A stretch of 64,000 bases of DNA from Anaerocolumna chitinilytica (GCF_014218355.1 NZ_AP023368.1:2112001-2176000); one strand, 5' to 3'. Positions 33,277 through 41,498 are shown, numbered from the stretch's first letter. Translations and numbers: made by a program. Notes: a model not told the origin generated them from the sequence alone.

Positions 33277-33630
33277 ATGAAAAAATATCTTCAAAAACTA
33301 TACTTTAGAATGACCTATCGCTTTGTACGGCCTAAAATGATTGTGCTTCAGGCAACTTTTAGCGGTGATGAAAGCTTTATTGATATACGTTATTGGCTAT
33401 CGCGTCCGGATAAAATCAATCCAAAAACTTCTCCTTATTTACTGACCCGAGAGAATAAAAAGTTAGGTTTATTGCATATCTCCAAATTCGGTGCAGTAAA
33501 AACCAATATACGAAAGCATACCAATAGCGGGATTGTTTTATTTTATAACAGAGATCATGCAGTAAACAAAGGAGATAAAATTACTCTTTACTGGGATGGT
33601 TTTAAAATTGAAAATATTGAAGTTCAATAA
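33277..33630 (+). CDS. uncharacterised small protein downstream of the oxidase
   Basis: The 117-residue basic protein (KKYLQKLYFRMTYRFVRPKMIVLQ at the start) has alternating strands and no signal peptide or Cys. I recognise no family. Its start is ATG 33277 with GAGGGA at 6 bp; the longer frame overlaps the oxidase gene. The 34-bp gap to the oxidase stop suggests cotranscription, so it might be a partner, for example another coat protein if the oxidase is spore-associated. That is speculation. Confidence 0.6.
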   Translation: MKKYLQKLYFRMTYRFVRPKMIVLQATFSGDESFIDIRYWLSRPDKINPKTSPYLLTRENKKLGLLHISKFGAVKTNIRKHTNSGIVLFYNRDHAVNKGDKITLYWDGFKIENIEVQ

Positions 33631-33640
33631 AAGAGCATAA

Positions 33641-33828
33641 GAGGCTGTTGCAAAATAGCTAATTTACTCATTTGAAAGGATTGGGTGTATAATAATACAT
33701 TAGCTGCTTTTCCCTCGCTCGTTCAAAACGCTCCGCTTCACAAGAAGAGCTCGGCCAGTCGACGCGAAATGTATTATTATACACCCAGTCCTGTTTTAGA
33801 GTTTATTATGGCTATTTTGCAACAGCCT
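33641..33828. repeat. long inverted-repeat element, about 190 bp (MITE-like)
   Basis: Arms of about 60 bp (33641-33701 and 33767-33828) match at the ends (AGGCTGTTGCAAAATAGC) and again further in (GGGTGTATAATAATACATT), separated by an imperfect stretch. The loop of about 65 bp is GC-rich and unlike the surroundings. It may be a non-autonomous mobile element or a large terminator. It occupies most of the space between the small gene and the ABC-F leader. Confidence 0.7.
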
Positions 33829-33896
33829 TTAATAATAAAAGAAGCCATACTTAATTTCCAGTTTTGTGTCAAGAATTATTAAAAAAATTCTTGAGG

Positions 33897-33925
33897 TTTT
33901 CATAAATTATAGATTCTGGTATGAT
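33897..33925 (+). promoter_or_regulatory. promoter of the ABC-F leader transcript (extended -10)
   Basis: TG-G-TATGAT (hexamer 33920-33925) is an extended -10 with TTTTCA at 17 bp. It lies about 35 bp upstream of the leader ORF. Confidence 0.6.
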
Positions 33926-33960
33926 ACAGTTATAGATGAAAGCGGAAGGAGCGGTAAGGT

Positions 33961-33996
33961 ATGACACCTCATAAAATGCAGTTTAGAATAAATTAA
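33961..33996 (+). CDS. 11-codon leader peptide upstream of the ABC-F gene
   Basis: ATG with AAGGAG at 9 bp opens an 11-residue frame, MTPHKMQFRIN, ending in TAA. It is far too short for the usual gene finders. Its place between a promoter and a terminator-type hairpin in front of an ABC-F gene is the arrangement of ribosome-mediated attenuation, in which a drug-stalled ribosome on the leader frees the downstream gene. The peptide itself need not have a function. Confidence 0.6.
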   Translation: MTPHKMQFRIN

Positions 33997-34108
33997 ATAG
34001 GGAATCTTTTGTGGATTCGTTATGAAGAAAGCGCTTTTATGGACATACTTTGCTGATATCCCAAGCAGACCTGCGATAGGAAGGGATAATTAAAAAAAGT
34101 AGTACAGC

Positions 34109-34142
34109 ACTGTAGAAGGAGTATTCTTTCTATAGTTTTTTT
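34109..34142 (+). terminator. attenuator terminator before the ABC-F gene
   Basis: ACTGTAGAA (34109-34117) pairs with TTCTATAGT (34128-34136, one G-U), extended inward by GGA/TTC, and seven T residues follow. It ends 11 bp before the ABC-F start, so most transcripts would stop unless it is disrupted. Confidence 0.7.
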
Positions 34143-34153
34143 ATGCCCATTTT

Positions 34154-36274
34154 ATGCCTGAAAATGAACGAAAGATTCCGATTACAGTAAAACCGGAAGG
34201 AATGGTAAAAAAAGTGAAAGACATATTTGTAAACGGCGTAAAAAAATATATGAATACAACCCTGGTGTTAAATAATATCACCTTTATGGTAAATGAAGGA
34301 GAGCGGGCAGGTATTGTAGGAGAAAATGGCAGCGGAAAGACAACGATTCTTAAGTTAATAGCAGGTATCTTAAAACTAAATCATTGTGCCGGCTACCCTT
34401 ATGCACCGGTGCCGCCGGGCTTCGATGAGGGATGGGTAGTGATGCCAAAGGATACCAGTTGTGCCTATCTAAATCAGATACCGGAATATGAAGCAGGAGT
34501 AAAAGTAATTGATGTACTCAACCTGGCTTTTGAAGAAGTGTATAAACTGGAAGCTGAGCTTAGGGATTTGGAGATTAAGATGCAGCAGGAGGAAGGGGCA
34601 GAACTTGAGCGAATTCTAAAGAAATATGATAACTGTCTCAGGTTGTACGAGAGTAAGGGTGGATATGAAGTCAATGAAAAGTTGAACAGAATCTGCAAAG
34701 GACTTCACTTTGGTAATGAGTTCCTGAATAAGGACTTTAATATACTAAGCGGCGGTGAGAAAACAACAGTCTCTCTTGGAAAGCTTTTAATGGATAGCCC
34801 GGATATCCTGCTTCTTGACGAACCTACCAATCATTTGGATATGGAATCGGTAGAATGGTTAGAGGAATATGTAAGAAATTATAAAGGAACCGTTATTATA
34901 GTATCCCATGACAGATATTTCCTGGACCATACAGTAACCAAGATCATTGAGATTGAAGATAAGGAAAGTGAAACTTATATCGGAAATTATACGGAATATG
35001 TAAAGAAAAAAGAAGAGAACTTGTTGATATGGCAGGAAAATTATAAAGAACAGCAAAAGAAAATCGGTGCTATGGAGAGTTCAATCAAGCAGTTGAAAGA
35101 ATGGGCGGGTAAAAGCGGAAATGAGAAATTCTATAAAAGAGCTGCCAGTATCCAGAATAAGATTGATAAAATGGAGCGGATTGAGAAGCCAAACAACAGG
35201 AAAAAAGGTATGCTGGTAAACTTTTCAGAAGCTGACAGGTCAGGGAAAATCGTTATAAAAGCGGAAGGCCTTAAAAAATCATATGGTGAAAAAGTACTCT
35301 TTGACGACGCTGAGATTCAACTTTATTACGGTGAGAGAGCTGCGCTTATCGGGCAAAACGGCAGCGGTAAGACCACCTTTTTGCGGATGCTTCTGGGGGA
35401 AGAATTACCGGATGCAGGAATAGTGGAACTAGGTAGCAGTGTTAAGGTGGCTTATCTTCCTCAGCAGCTTACCTTTCGTAATGAGGAACTGACGGTGGTG
35501 GAGTGCTTCAGAGAGAATATCTCTATTCTGGAAGGGGCGGCCAGAGAATATCTGGCAAGATTCCTTTTCTTTGGCGGCAGTGCGTATAAAAGGGTGAAAT
35601 ACCTTTCAGGAGGAGAGCGTGTACGCTTAATGCTTGCCAAGCTGATATTTCATGAGGCAAATCTGCTGATCTTAGATGAGCCTACCAATCATCTGGATAC
35701 CGTTTCTATTGAGAATATCGAAAATACTCTGGAAGCCTTTAAGGGGACAGTGTTTTATATTTCCCATGACCGATATTTCATTAATAAAACCGCTGATAGA
35801 ATACTCTCCCTGGAGAATGGGAAATTGAGTAGTTTTGCTGGAAATTATGAGGATTATAAGGAAGCCAAGGAAAAAGAACTCGTGAACGAACTGGCGAAAT
35901 CAGCCGCAGAAGATTTGAAAAAGGATTCTAAGGGAAAACAGCAGCTGAAAGGGCCTATGAAAGAAAACAATGGTAAGAATAGTAATAATGGAGACAGACA
36001 CCGGGATGATACACCCAGTAATAAACAGAATTCAATTAAAAAAGATAATATAAAGGATAATTTGAAAGCAGGAGATAATAAATCCAAAGGAAATTCGATT
36101 AGAAAAGAAAAGCTGGAGGTACTCATCGGGGAGATGGAAAAGGAAATAGCCGTCATAAGAGAACGTATGGATTCATGTGATATTCCCCTAGAGGAACTGA
36201 ACAACTTATACCAAAGGCAGGAAGAGTTGTCTGTGAAGCTGGATATTCATATGGAAGAATGGATGAGCTTATAA
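34154..36274 (+). CDS. ABC-F family ATPase (ribosome protection / translation factor type)
   Basis: The 706-residue soluble protein has two ABC domains without membrane spans. Domain 1 has Walker A GENGSGKTT (56-64), signature LSGGEKTTV and LLLDEPTNHLD. Domain 2 has GQNGSGKTT, LSGGERVR and LILDEPTNHLD. The Lys-rich interdomain linker is the element that reaches the ribosomal P site. A tail of about 115 residues holds a low-complexity Lys/Asn stretch and a coiled coil, as in Uup-like members. It likely rescues drug-bound or stalled ribosomes. No clear ribosome binding site precedes ATG 34154. The leader peptide and attenuator support an antibiotic-inducible resistance role. Confidence 0.88.
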   Translation: MPENERKIPITVKPEGMVKKVKDIFVNGVKKYMNTTLVLNNITFMVNEGERAGIVGENGSGKTTILKLIAGILKLNHCAGYPYAPVPPGFDEGWVVMPKDTSCAYLNQIPEYEAGVKVIDVLNLAFEEVYKLEAELRDLEIKMQQEEGAELERILKKYDNCLRLYESKGGYEVNEKLNRICKGLHFGNEFLNKDFNILSGGEKTTVSLGKLLMDSPDILLLDEPTNHLDMESVEWLEEYVRNYKGTVIIVSHDRYFLDHTVTKIIEIEDKESETYIGNYTEYVKKKEENLLIWQENYKEQQKKIGAMESSIKQLKEWAGKSGNEKFYKRAASIQNKIDKMERIEKPNNRKKGMLVNFSEADRSGKIVIKAEGLKKSYGEKVLFDDAEIQLYYGERAALIGQNGSGKTTFLRMLLGEELPDAGIVELGSSVKVAYLPQQLTFRNEELTVVECFRENISILEGAAREYLARFLFFGGSAYKRVKYLSGGERVRLMLAKLIFHEANLLILDEPTNHLDTVSIENIENTLEAFKGTVFYISHDRYFINKTADRILSLENGKLSSFAGNYEDYKEAKEKELVNELAKSAAEDLKKDSKGKQQLKGPMKENNGKNSNNGDRHRDDTPSNKQNSIKKDNIKDNLKAGDNKSKGNSIRKEKLEVLIGEMEKEIAVIRERMDSCDIPLEELNNLYQRQEELSVKLDIHMEEWMSL

Positions 36275-36285
36275 AATAATATTTC

Positions 36286-37086
36286 TCAGCAAAAAGTGTG
36301 AAGTATATCTCGAATAAGAAGAAAATTCTTATTATTACTGCAATATATATGGGTTGTCAGAGGTTCCGGGGGGAAATCCCTGAATTCTGTCAATCCATTT
36401 TCTTTGTCTGTCATTATTTTCGGTAAAAGTGCGATACTGTTAATTGAATGAAGTAAAGAGAGCATCAGATCCAGGGTATCTACTTCGATGACATTCATAT
36501 CCGGTGCATAGGACTCTATTGTTTGCAGGGATGCTTTTCTTAGCGGGCAATCCTTGTCTCTGTTAATAATCAGGCTGGGTTTTTCTGGGCTGTTTATTCT
36601 ATTTTCAAACTGCACCCAAACTAATTCCTCAGTCCTACTAAGTTGGAGGAATTCTTTTGCAGCATTGATTTTGGTGTGAGTAATAATGATATCGAATAGC
36701 TGATTATCAAAGCCGGTAATCAATTCTTTAACGGAGGAAGTATGAAGGCGGAATACGTTAGTATTCTGGTATAAAAATGGAAAATACAATCTGGATAACA
36801 ATTGTGTGGAGGCAATATCTATTTCATAATTATCGATATTGAATTCCTCTTGCAGGTCTTTTATTTGATTATCAATTTGTATCGCATATTTCATAAATCG
36901 TTCGGCAGAAGGCAGGGGCTGAAGACCTGTTTTGGTGCGTACAAAGAACACGGAATGAAATTCCTTTTCCAGCTTCATTAATCGGGCTGATACATTGGAT
37001 TGCGTATAATTTAGGTTTTGGGCTGTCCTTGACACAGATTTACTTTGAAAAAGTTCAATAAATATTCGGATATCATTCAGTTCCAT
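36286..37086 (-). CDS. LysR family transcriptional regulator
   Basis: The 266-residue protein has the LysR HTH MELNDIRIFIELFQSKSVSRTAQNLNYTQSNVSARLMKLEKE and a somewhat short effector domain. The frame continues upstream to 37122, but AAGGGG fits ATG 37086, which is the canonical LysR start. It is divergent from a DUF4865 gene 196 bp away, the usual arrangement for a LysR regulator and its target. It converges on the ABC-F gene with an 11-bp gap. Confidence 0.88.
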   Translation of the reverse strand: MELNDIRIFIELFQSKSVSRTAQNLNYTQSNVSARLMKLEKEFHSVFFVRTKTGLQPLPSAERFMKYAIQIDNQIKDLQEEFNIDNYEIDIASTQLLSRLYFPFLYQNTNVFRLHTSSVKELITGFDNQLFDIIITHTKINAAKEFLQLSRTEELVWVQFENRINSPEKPSLIINRDKDCPLRKASLQTIESYAPDMNVIEVDTLDLMLSLLHSINSIALLPKIMTDKENGLTEFRDFPPEPLTTHIYCSNNKNFLLIRDILHTFC

Positions 37087-37177
37087 AATAACCCCTTTCG
37101 TGATAATCAATGGTTGCTTCATATTATTTGGGAAGTGATTTATCCACTCTCTAATATTATCCGTAACGATATTATAT

Positions 37178-37195
37178 ATAATTATCAGAAATTAT
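37178..37195. promoter_or_regulatory. possible LysR-type box
   Basis: ATAATT-N6-AATTAT contains the T-N11-A core common to LysR sites and lies between the divergent genes. The region is very AT-rich, so chance symmetry is possible. Confidence 0.35.
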
Positions 37196-37282
37196 ACAAT
37201 GTTTCATAATTGGCTTATAATTAATCCGTAAACCAAAACAATGAAAATATGCTATTAATAACGAAGAAAAGTGAGGAAAATT

Positions 37283-37813
37283 ATGATTGGTATGCAATAC
37301 AAAATTACATTACCGGAAGTTTATGATATGGAGCTTATAAAACAAAGAGTCCGTAATAATGGGCATAAAACGGATGGCTTTGAAAAGTTGTTGTTCAAAT
37401 GCTATTTGATAAAAGAAAAAGGTCCCCAGAGTATGGAGAATATGTATGCTCCCCTATATGTATGGAAGACCAGCGAAGGAATGAATAAATTCCTTTTTGA
37501 AGGTTTTTATGATAATATTATTCATTCCTTTGGCTGGCAGCAGGTCAATATTGGGATTCCCTTATTTATGGAATTAAGCAATAATTTCTCTGCTTCAAAA
37601 TATATGGTGGAAGAAACCGGCGATATCCTTCCAGATTCCAGTCTTACAGGTTTTCAGGAAGAAATAAAAAGCAGAAAAGCGTTTGATAACAGTTTTACGT
37701 CTAGGTTATGTGTCTATAACCCTGACAAATGGAAATTTAGTATGTTTTATTTTTACGAAAAGTGTCCGGCAGTTGAAAAGGAACTCTATCAGATTTTGCA
37801 TATCTCCCAATAA
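37283..37813 (+). CDS. DUF4865 family protein
   Basis: The 176-residue protein starts MIGMQYKITLPEVYDMELIKQRVRNNGHKTDGF, the signature opening of DUF4865, and contains YAPLYVWKTSEGMNKFLFEGFYDNI. The family is usually encoded divergently from a LysR regulator, as here, and has no established reaction; ferredoxin-like dimeric folds of this kind often act on small metabolites. GAGG fits ATG 37283 better than the upstream GTG at 37271. Confidence 0.85.
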   Translation: MIGMQYKITLPEVYDMELIKQRVRNNGHKTDGFEKLLFKCYLIKEKGPQSMENMYAPLYVWKTSEGMNKFLFEGFYDNIIHSFGWQQVNIGIPLFMELSNNFSASKYMVEETGDILPDSSLTGFQEEIKSRKAFDNSFTSRLCVYNPDKWKFSMFYFYEKCPAVEKELYQILHISQ

Positions 37814-37819
37814 CAGAAA

Positions 37820-39022
37820 TTATTTAAAGCAGCAGAAGATTCCGGCATCCTTTGTGATAGTAAGCCCATTCTTACCGATTTTTTTTGTAAGAAATTTCTC
37901 AAAATCAATTTGCCTATCCTTTAAGATACTGTTTTGATTGCCATGGCAGGAATAGATATAATCAGCCAGAGGCCTCACATCTGTTACCAGAAGATTGTCA
38001 TGATAAATATATTTTTTAACGGTGGGGAAGAAAGCTTTTAATTCTTCTTCCCCTTCATCCAAGCCGAAGATATCATAAAGTTTAACTTCGGAAAGAGCAA
38101 TTTGCTCATCGTATTCCTTCGCAGCCTCTTCTATTTCTTTCATATGCTTTCTTCCATAGGTACTAAGGCAAAGGCAGCCTCCCGGTTGTAATACACGTTT
38201 AAGTTCATCAAGAGCTTTTTTTCTATCCTTGGCGTAGAACAGTACATGATTCGCTATAACCAGATCAAAGGAATTCTCTTCATAGGGTATATCCTGCATA
38301 TCCATCTGACTGGAGGTGAAGGTGATATTTCTGAAAGAAAAGTCAGCCGCTGAGTTCTTTAATCTTGAAGCTGCATTTCTTACCATTCCGGAGGAGATGT
38401 CTGTTAACAGGACAGAAATGCCATTAGGAAGAGAGTGCCTCATCTGATACCAGAGTTCACCGCTGCCGCAGCCGACTTCCAGAACCTTCTTATGGTCACG
38501 AATAGGGATAGTGTTTGATATCCAGGGGTACCAGCCTGTGGGGTTCTGAGAGTATTTTTTGTGCAAATCGATGCGGACCTTAAGATTCTTAGAGGATTTA
38601 TACTGATTTAAAAGGGTATCCTCCATATTTAAAAGGTGTATCAGATCCACCATATGATCCCAGTCAGGCTCCTGCTTCTCCGATAAGACAGCAGAGGTTT
38701 CATTAAGGATTTGCCCAATATGCTTTAGTTCTGCGATTTTTTCCTGTACAAGCTTTTGCTGCAGCTGCAAGGATTCTTTTAGATAGGAAACATCTGTGGA
38801 ATTCAGGGTGATTTCTCGGATTTCTTCCAGGCCAAACCCCAGTTTTCTTAATACCAGGATTCTCTGGAGGCTGGCAAAATCCCTGTCGGTATAATAGCGA
38901 TAACCGGACTCTGCCATTAAGGAAGGCTTTAATAGGCCTTTCTCATCATAATACCGTATTGTTCTAACGGATATGTTAGCTCTTTTTGAGAATTCTCCGG
39001 TTGTATAAAGGTTTGGTTCCAT
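37820..39022 (-). CDS. MerR HTH fused to a SAM-dependent methyltransferase
   Basis: The 400-residue protein joins two modules. Residues 1-120 are a MerR domain (YTTGEFSKRANISVRTIRYYDEKGLLKPS, then GYRYYTDRDFASLQRILVLRKLGF and the antiparallel dimer helix). Residues from about 165 are a class I methyltransferase with motif I VLEVGCGSGELW and FDLVIANHVLFYAKD. In MerR proteins the C-terminal part senses the signal, so the enzyme domain may bind SAM or a substrate, or methylate a drug. It lies 18 bp behind rfbB on the same strand. The promoter upstream of rfbB has MerR-type geometry. Confidence 0.87.
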   Translation of the reverse strand: MEPNLYTTGEFSKRANISVRTIRYYDEKGLLKPSLMAESGYRYYTDRDFASLQRILVLRKLGFGLEEIREITLNSTDVSYLKESLQLQQKLVQEKIAELKHIGQILNETSAVLSEKQEPDWDHMVDLIHLLNMEDTLLNQYKSSKNLKVRIDLHKKYSQNPTGWYPWISNTIPIRDHKKVLEVGCGSGELWYQMRHSLPNGISVLLTDISSGMVRNAASRLKNSAADFSFRNITFTSSQMDMQDIPYEENSFDLVIANHVLFYAKDRKKALDELKRVLQPGGCLCLSTYGRKHMKEIEEAAKEYDEQIALSEVKLYDIFGLDEGEEELKAFFPTVKKYIYHDNLLVTDVRPLADYIYSCHGNQNSILKDRQIDFEKFLTKKIGKNGLTITKDAGIFCCFK

Positions 39023-39040
39023 GATCTGAGTTCCTTTCTA

Positions 39041-40033
39041 TTACATAAGCATGAAGCTTTTATTCTTCATATACCAATGAAGAGTTTTTCTGATTCCTTC
39101 CTCGAAGGAAACTTTCTGTTTCCAGCCAAGTTCCCTTTGAAGCTTGGAGGAATCCATAGAGTATCTTCTGTCATGACCTTTTCGGTCTTCTACAAAGATA
39201 AGGGGAGGTACTACAAGGTGGTAATCCTGGCTGAGAATATCCATAATACGCTTAACCACCTCCAGATTCGTATAGTCCTCGGCAGCTCCGATATTATAGA
39301 CCTCACCGGGTTTTCCTCCTTGGAGCACAGTGTCTATAGCACTGAGATGATCCGTAACATAAAGCCAATTTCGTACATTAAGTCCGTCTCCATAGATGGG
39401 AACAGGCTTCGTCAGCTGACAGTTTAAGATACAATTAGGGATGAATTTTTCCTTGTATTGATAAGGCCCGTAGTTGTTGGAGCATCTTGTAACCAGTACG
39501 GGAAGACCATAAGTCTCATAATAAGCTCTAGCCATATGGTCGCCGCCTGCTTTGCTGGCTGAATAGGGATTTCTGGGGGAGAGAGGTGTGGTTTCCGTAA
39601 ACTTACCGGTGGCTGGAAGTTCGCCGTACACTTCATCTGTAGAAATATAGAGAAAGCGTTTCTGCTTATAATCATCTTCCCAGGCTTTTCTTGCGGCATC
39701 CAAAAGGTTTAGCGTACCGCAGACATTTACCAGGGCGAATTCCCTGGGGGAGCCAATGCTTCTGTCCACATGGGAATGTGCTGCAAAATGCACTACATAG
39801 TCGATGGTATTCTCTCTGAATATCCTTTCTAACAGAACCTCCTCGCAGATATCACCCTTTATGAATTCATAAGCACCGCTGTCTTCATAACAGCTGACAT
39901 TTTCCCTGCGCCCGCAGTAGGTGAGGGCATCCAGATTGATGATACGGATATCTCCCTTATATTTTTCCATCAGGTAGTGGATATAGTTGGAGCCAATAAA
40001 ACCTGCTCCTCCAGTAATTAGATATGTTTTCAT
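39041..40033 (-). CDS. rfbB: dTDP-glucose 4,6-dehydratase
   Basis: The 330-residue extended SDR has the NAD loop TGGAGFIGSNY at the N-terminus, a catalytic Thr-Asp-Glu in YISTDEVYGEL and the YSASKAGGDH active site. It converts dTDP-glucose to the 4-keto-6-deoxy sugar used for dTDP-rhamnose and other deoxysugars. No rfbA, rfbC or rfbD lies in the window, so it is an orphan copy. GAAAGAGG fits the start at 40033; the frame extends to 40099 through a hairpin repeat. It is probably cotranscribed with the MerR-methyltransferase gene. Confidence 0.9.
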   Translation of the reverse strand: MKTYLITGGAGFIGSNYIHYLMEKYKGDIRIINLDALTYCGRRENVSCYEDSGAYEFIKGDICEEVLLERIFRENTIDYVVHFAAHSHVDRSIGSPREFALVNVCGTLNLLDAARKAWEDDYKQKRFLYISTDEVYGELPATGKFTETTPLSPRNPYSASKAGGDHMARAYYETYGLPVLVTRCSNNYGPYQYKEKFIPNCILNCQLTKPVPIYGDGLNVRNWLYVTDHLSAIDTVLQGGKPGEVYNIGAAEDYTNLEVVKRIMDILSQDYHLVVPPLIFVEDRKGHDRRYSMDSSKLQRELGWKQKVSFEEGIRKTLHWYMKNKSFMLM

Positions 40034-40048
40034 AATAACCTCTTTCCT

Positions 40049-40116
40049 GAATATCCAATCTTTGATTGGATATTCGTTAATCTGTAGTTGAAAAAACATC
40101 TCTTTGTTTTTTCAAC
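40049..40116. repeat. two-hairpin repeat element, copy 1
   Basis: Hairpin A (40049-40075) is GAATATCCAATC-TTT-GATTGGATATTC, a perfect 12-bp stem. Hairpin B (40087-40116) pairs GTTGAAAAAACA with a matching TTTTTTCAAC arm. The element lies directly 5' of the rfbB ribosome binding site. Confidence 0.85.
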
Positions 40117-40130
40117 CTAACCTCTTTCCT

Positions 40131-40179
40131 GAATATCCAATCTTTGATTGGATATTCCAAAATCAATAGTTGAAAAAAC
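40131..40179. repeat. two-hairpin repeat element, copy 2 (partly decayed)
   Basis: Hairpin A is repeated exactly at 40131-40157, 82 bp from copy 1, together with the preceding CCTCTTTCCT. The left arm of hairpin B recurs at 40169-40179 but its right arm is lost. The arrangement is a tandem duplication of the whole element. Confidence 0.85.
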
Positions 40180-40190
40180 TTGATAACACT

Positions 40191-40221
40191 ATTGTAGAAG
40201 GTTACGCGGCGTAAGAGTCAA
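40191..40221 (-). promoter_or_regulatory. MerR-type promoter with dyad in a 19-bp spacer
   Basis: On the minus strand TTGACT (40216-40221) and TACAAT (40191-40196) are 19 bp apart, too far for normal sigma-A use but right for MerR-family control. Inside the spacer lies the perfect dyad TTACGC-N-GCGTAA (40202-40214). It faces rfbB and the MerR-methyltransferase gene. Confidence 0.7.
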
Positions 40222-40259
40222 GGGTTATTTTCAGTAATTTTTCACACAGGGCTTTGGCC

Positions 40260-41498
40260 TTATAACAGCAGGGTTTCTATTATTTTATCTAATCTTTTTT
40301 CATCACCTTTTATACCTGAAAAGAGATTATCCGGTGAAGCGAAGTATGTAAAGGAAACCGGATAGTATTCTGCCAATTGGGTAATATAAGCTTCGCTAAA
40401 ATATTCCCGGCTTTTTTGCACTCCCATTAGTATAAGCTGATAGCAATTCGTCAGGACAAAATCCAGAAATACTTTGTTACCAGCCGGGAAAGCAGAACAT
40501 AAAGCCGTAATAAAGAAGAACAGTTTATTCACAAGCGTTTCTTCCGCTTTTGCAGAGAGATTAAGGGTAAAAAGTGTCTGATGCCCATTATTTGAATCTT
40601 CTTTTATATCCTGCAGATCATCAGCAAGCTGCAGAAAGAATCCAAAACCCAGGTAGAAAATCATATCCTCCTTGGTGAGTTCCTTTTTGACATAAAAACG
40701 ATCAATAAGGACGGAGAGTCCGCCTTTAAACAAAGAAATACCAAGTCTTCGTTCATAATCTAAAATAGTATCCATACTTTGCTGTTGAAGACTCTCCTCC
40801 TGTGCTTCTAACATCATAAGCAGGAGTTCTGAAGCTGGGCAGGAGCTTTCCACACTTTTGGACTTACCGGCTAATGAAAGAAAATACATTGTTTTTTCAT
40901 CATAGGCTGAGGCCGGAACAGGAGCATTGCCTTTTAGATAATCTCTTATAAAAGAGTTATAGCGGCATTTTTCCTCCTTAGAACAGGAGATATTGTCTAT
41001 GTAATTATCGGTAAAGGGGTAAAGCATACTATAACCGTAACATGCTTCTGAAAAATCTGCAGTGTCATGATGGATTTCTTTAAACATCAGATAAACGACA
41101 TAATTTCTAGCTGCCTGCCCCATATCTTCCTGTGACAATTCCGGCGCATCCATTCGTACTTTTTTCATAAAAGACTTCATTTCTGTTACCAGACATTCAA
41201 GTCTTTCCTGTGGCAGGTAATGTTGGATATGAAGTATGGGCTCTTCGTTTAATACCTGATATATGAGTCTGTAGGTATCTTTGCTCCATTTATTTTTACC
41301 GATTGGTAACCGAGGATATCTGCCGAATTGCTGCCGAAATACAGCTGACATATCTTTTATATAAGCCTCATTTCGCTCTTTCTCCTCCGGTGATACTTTT
41401 ACCATACAGACAGGAAGTGTTTCTTCTGCCTTTCTCCATTGTTCTCGTAATAGGGGAAGGAAATAGTTTTTAATTGTATTCTGGTGCAAATTGTCCAT
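40260..41498 (-). CDS. class I isoprenoid/terpene synthase-like protein
   Basis: The 412-residue, mostly helical protein has two Asp-rich motifs spaced as in the all-alpha isoprenoid synthase fold: FTDNYIDN in the middle and LQLADDLQDIKED about 150 residues later. These bind Mg2+ and the diphosphate of a prenyl substrate. The rest does not read as a standard polyprenyl or squalene synthase, and the N-terminal 130 residues are unfamiliar. AAAGGAG fits the start at 41498. It is divergent from a TetR gene across a 180-bp region with nested inverted repeats. Product unknown. Confidence 0.7.
   Translation of the reverse strand: MDNLHQNTIKNYFLPLLREQWRKAEETLPVCMVKVSPEEKERNEAYIKDMSAVFRQQFGRYPRLPIGKNKWSKDTYRLIYQVLNEEPILHIQHYLPQERLECLVTEMKSFMKKVRMDAPELSQEDMGQAARNYVVYLMFKEIHHDTADFSEACYGYSMLYPFTDNYIDNISCSKEEKCRYNSFIRDYLKGNAPVPASAYDEKTMYFLSLAGKSKSVESSCPASELLLMMLEAQEESLQQQSMDTILDYERRLGISLFKGGLSVLIDRFYVKKELTKEDMIFYLGFGFFLQLADDLQDIKEDSNNGHQTLFTLNLSAKAEETLVNKLFFFITALCSAFPAGNKVFLDFVLTNCYQLILMGVQKSREYFSEAYITQLAEYYPVSFTYFASPDNLFSGIKGDEKRLDKIIETLLL

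Noticed and set aside
39077..39427. 116-codon plus-strand frame opposite rfbB
   Set aside because: It is antisense to rfbB, which has intact NAD and active-site motifs; no independent support.
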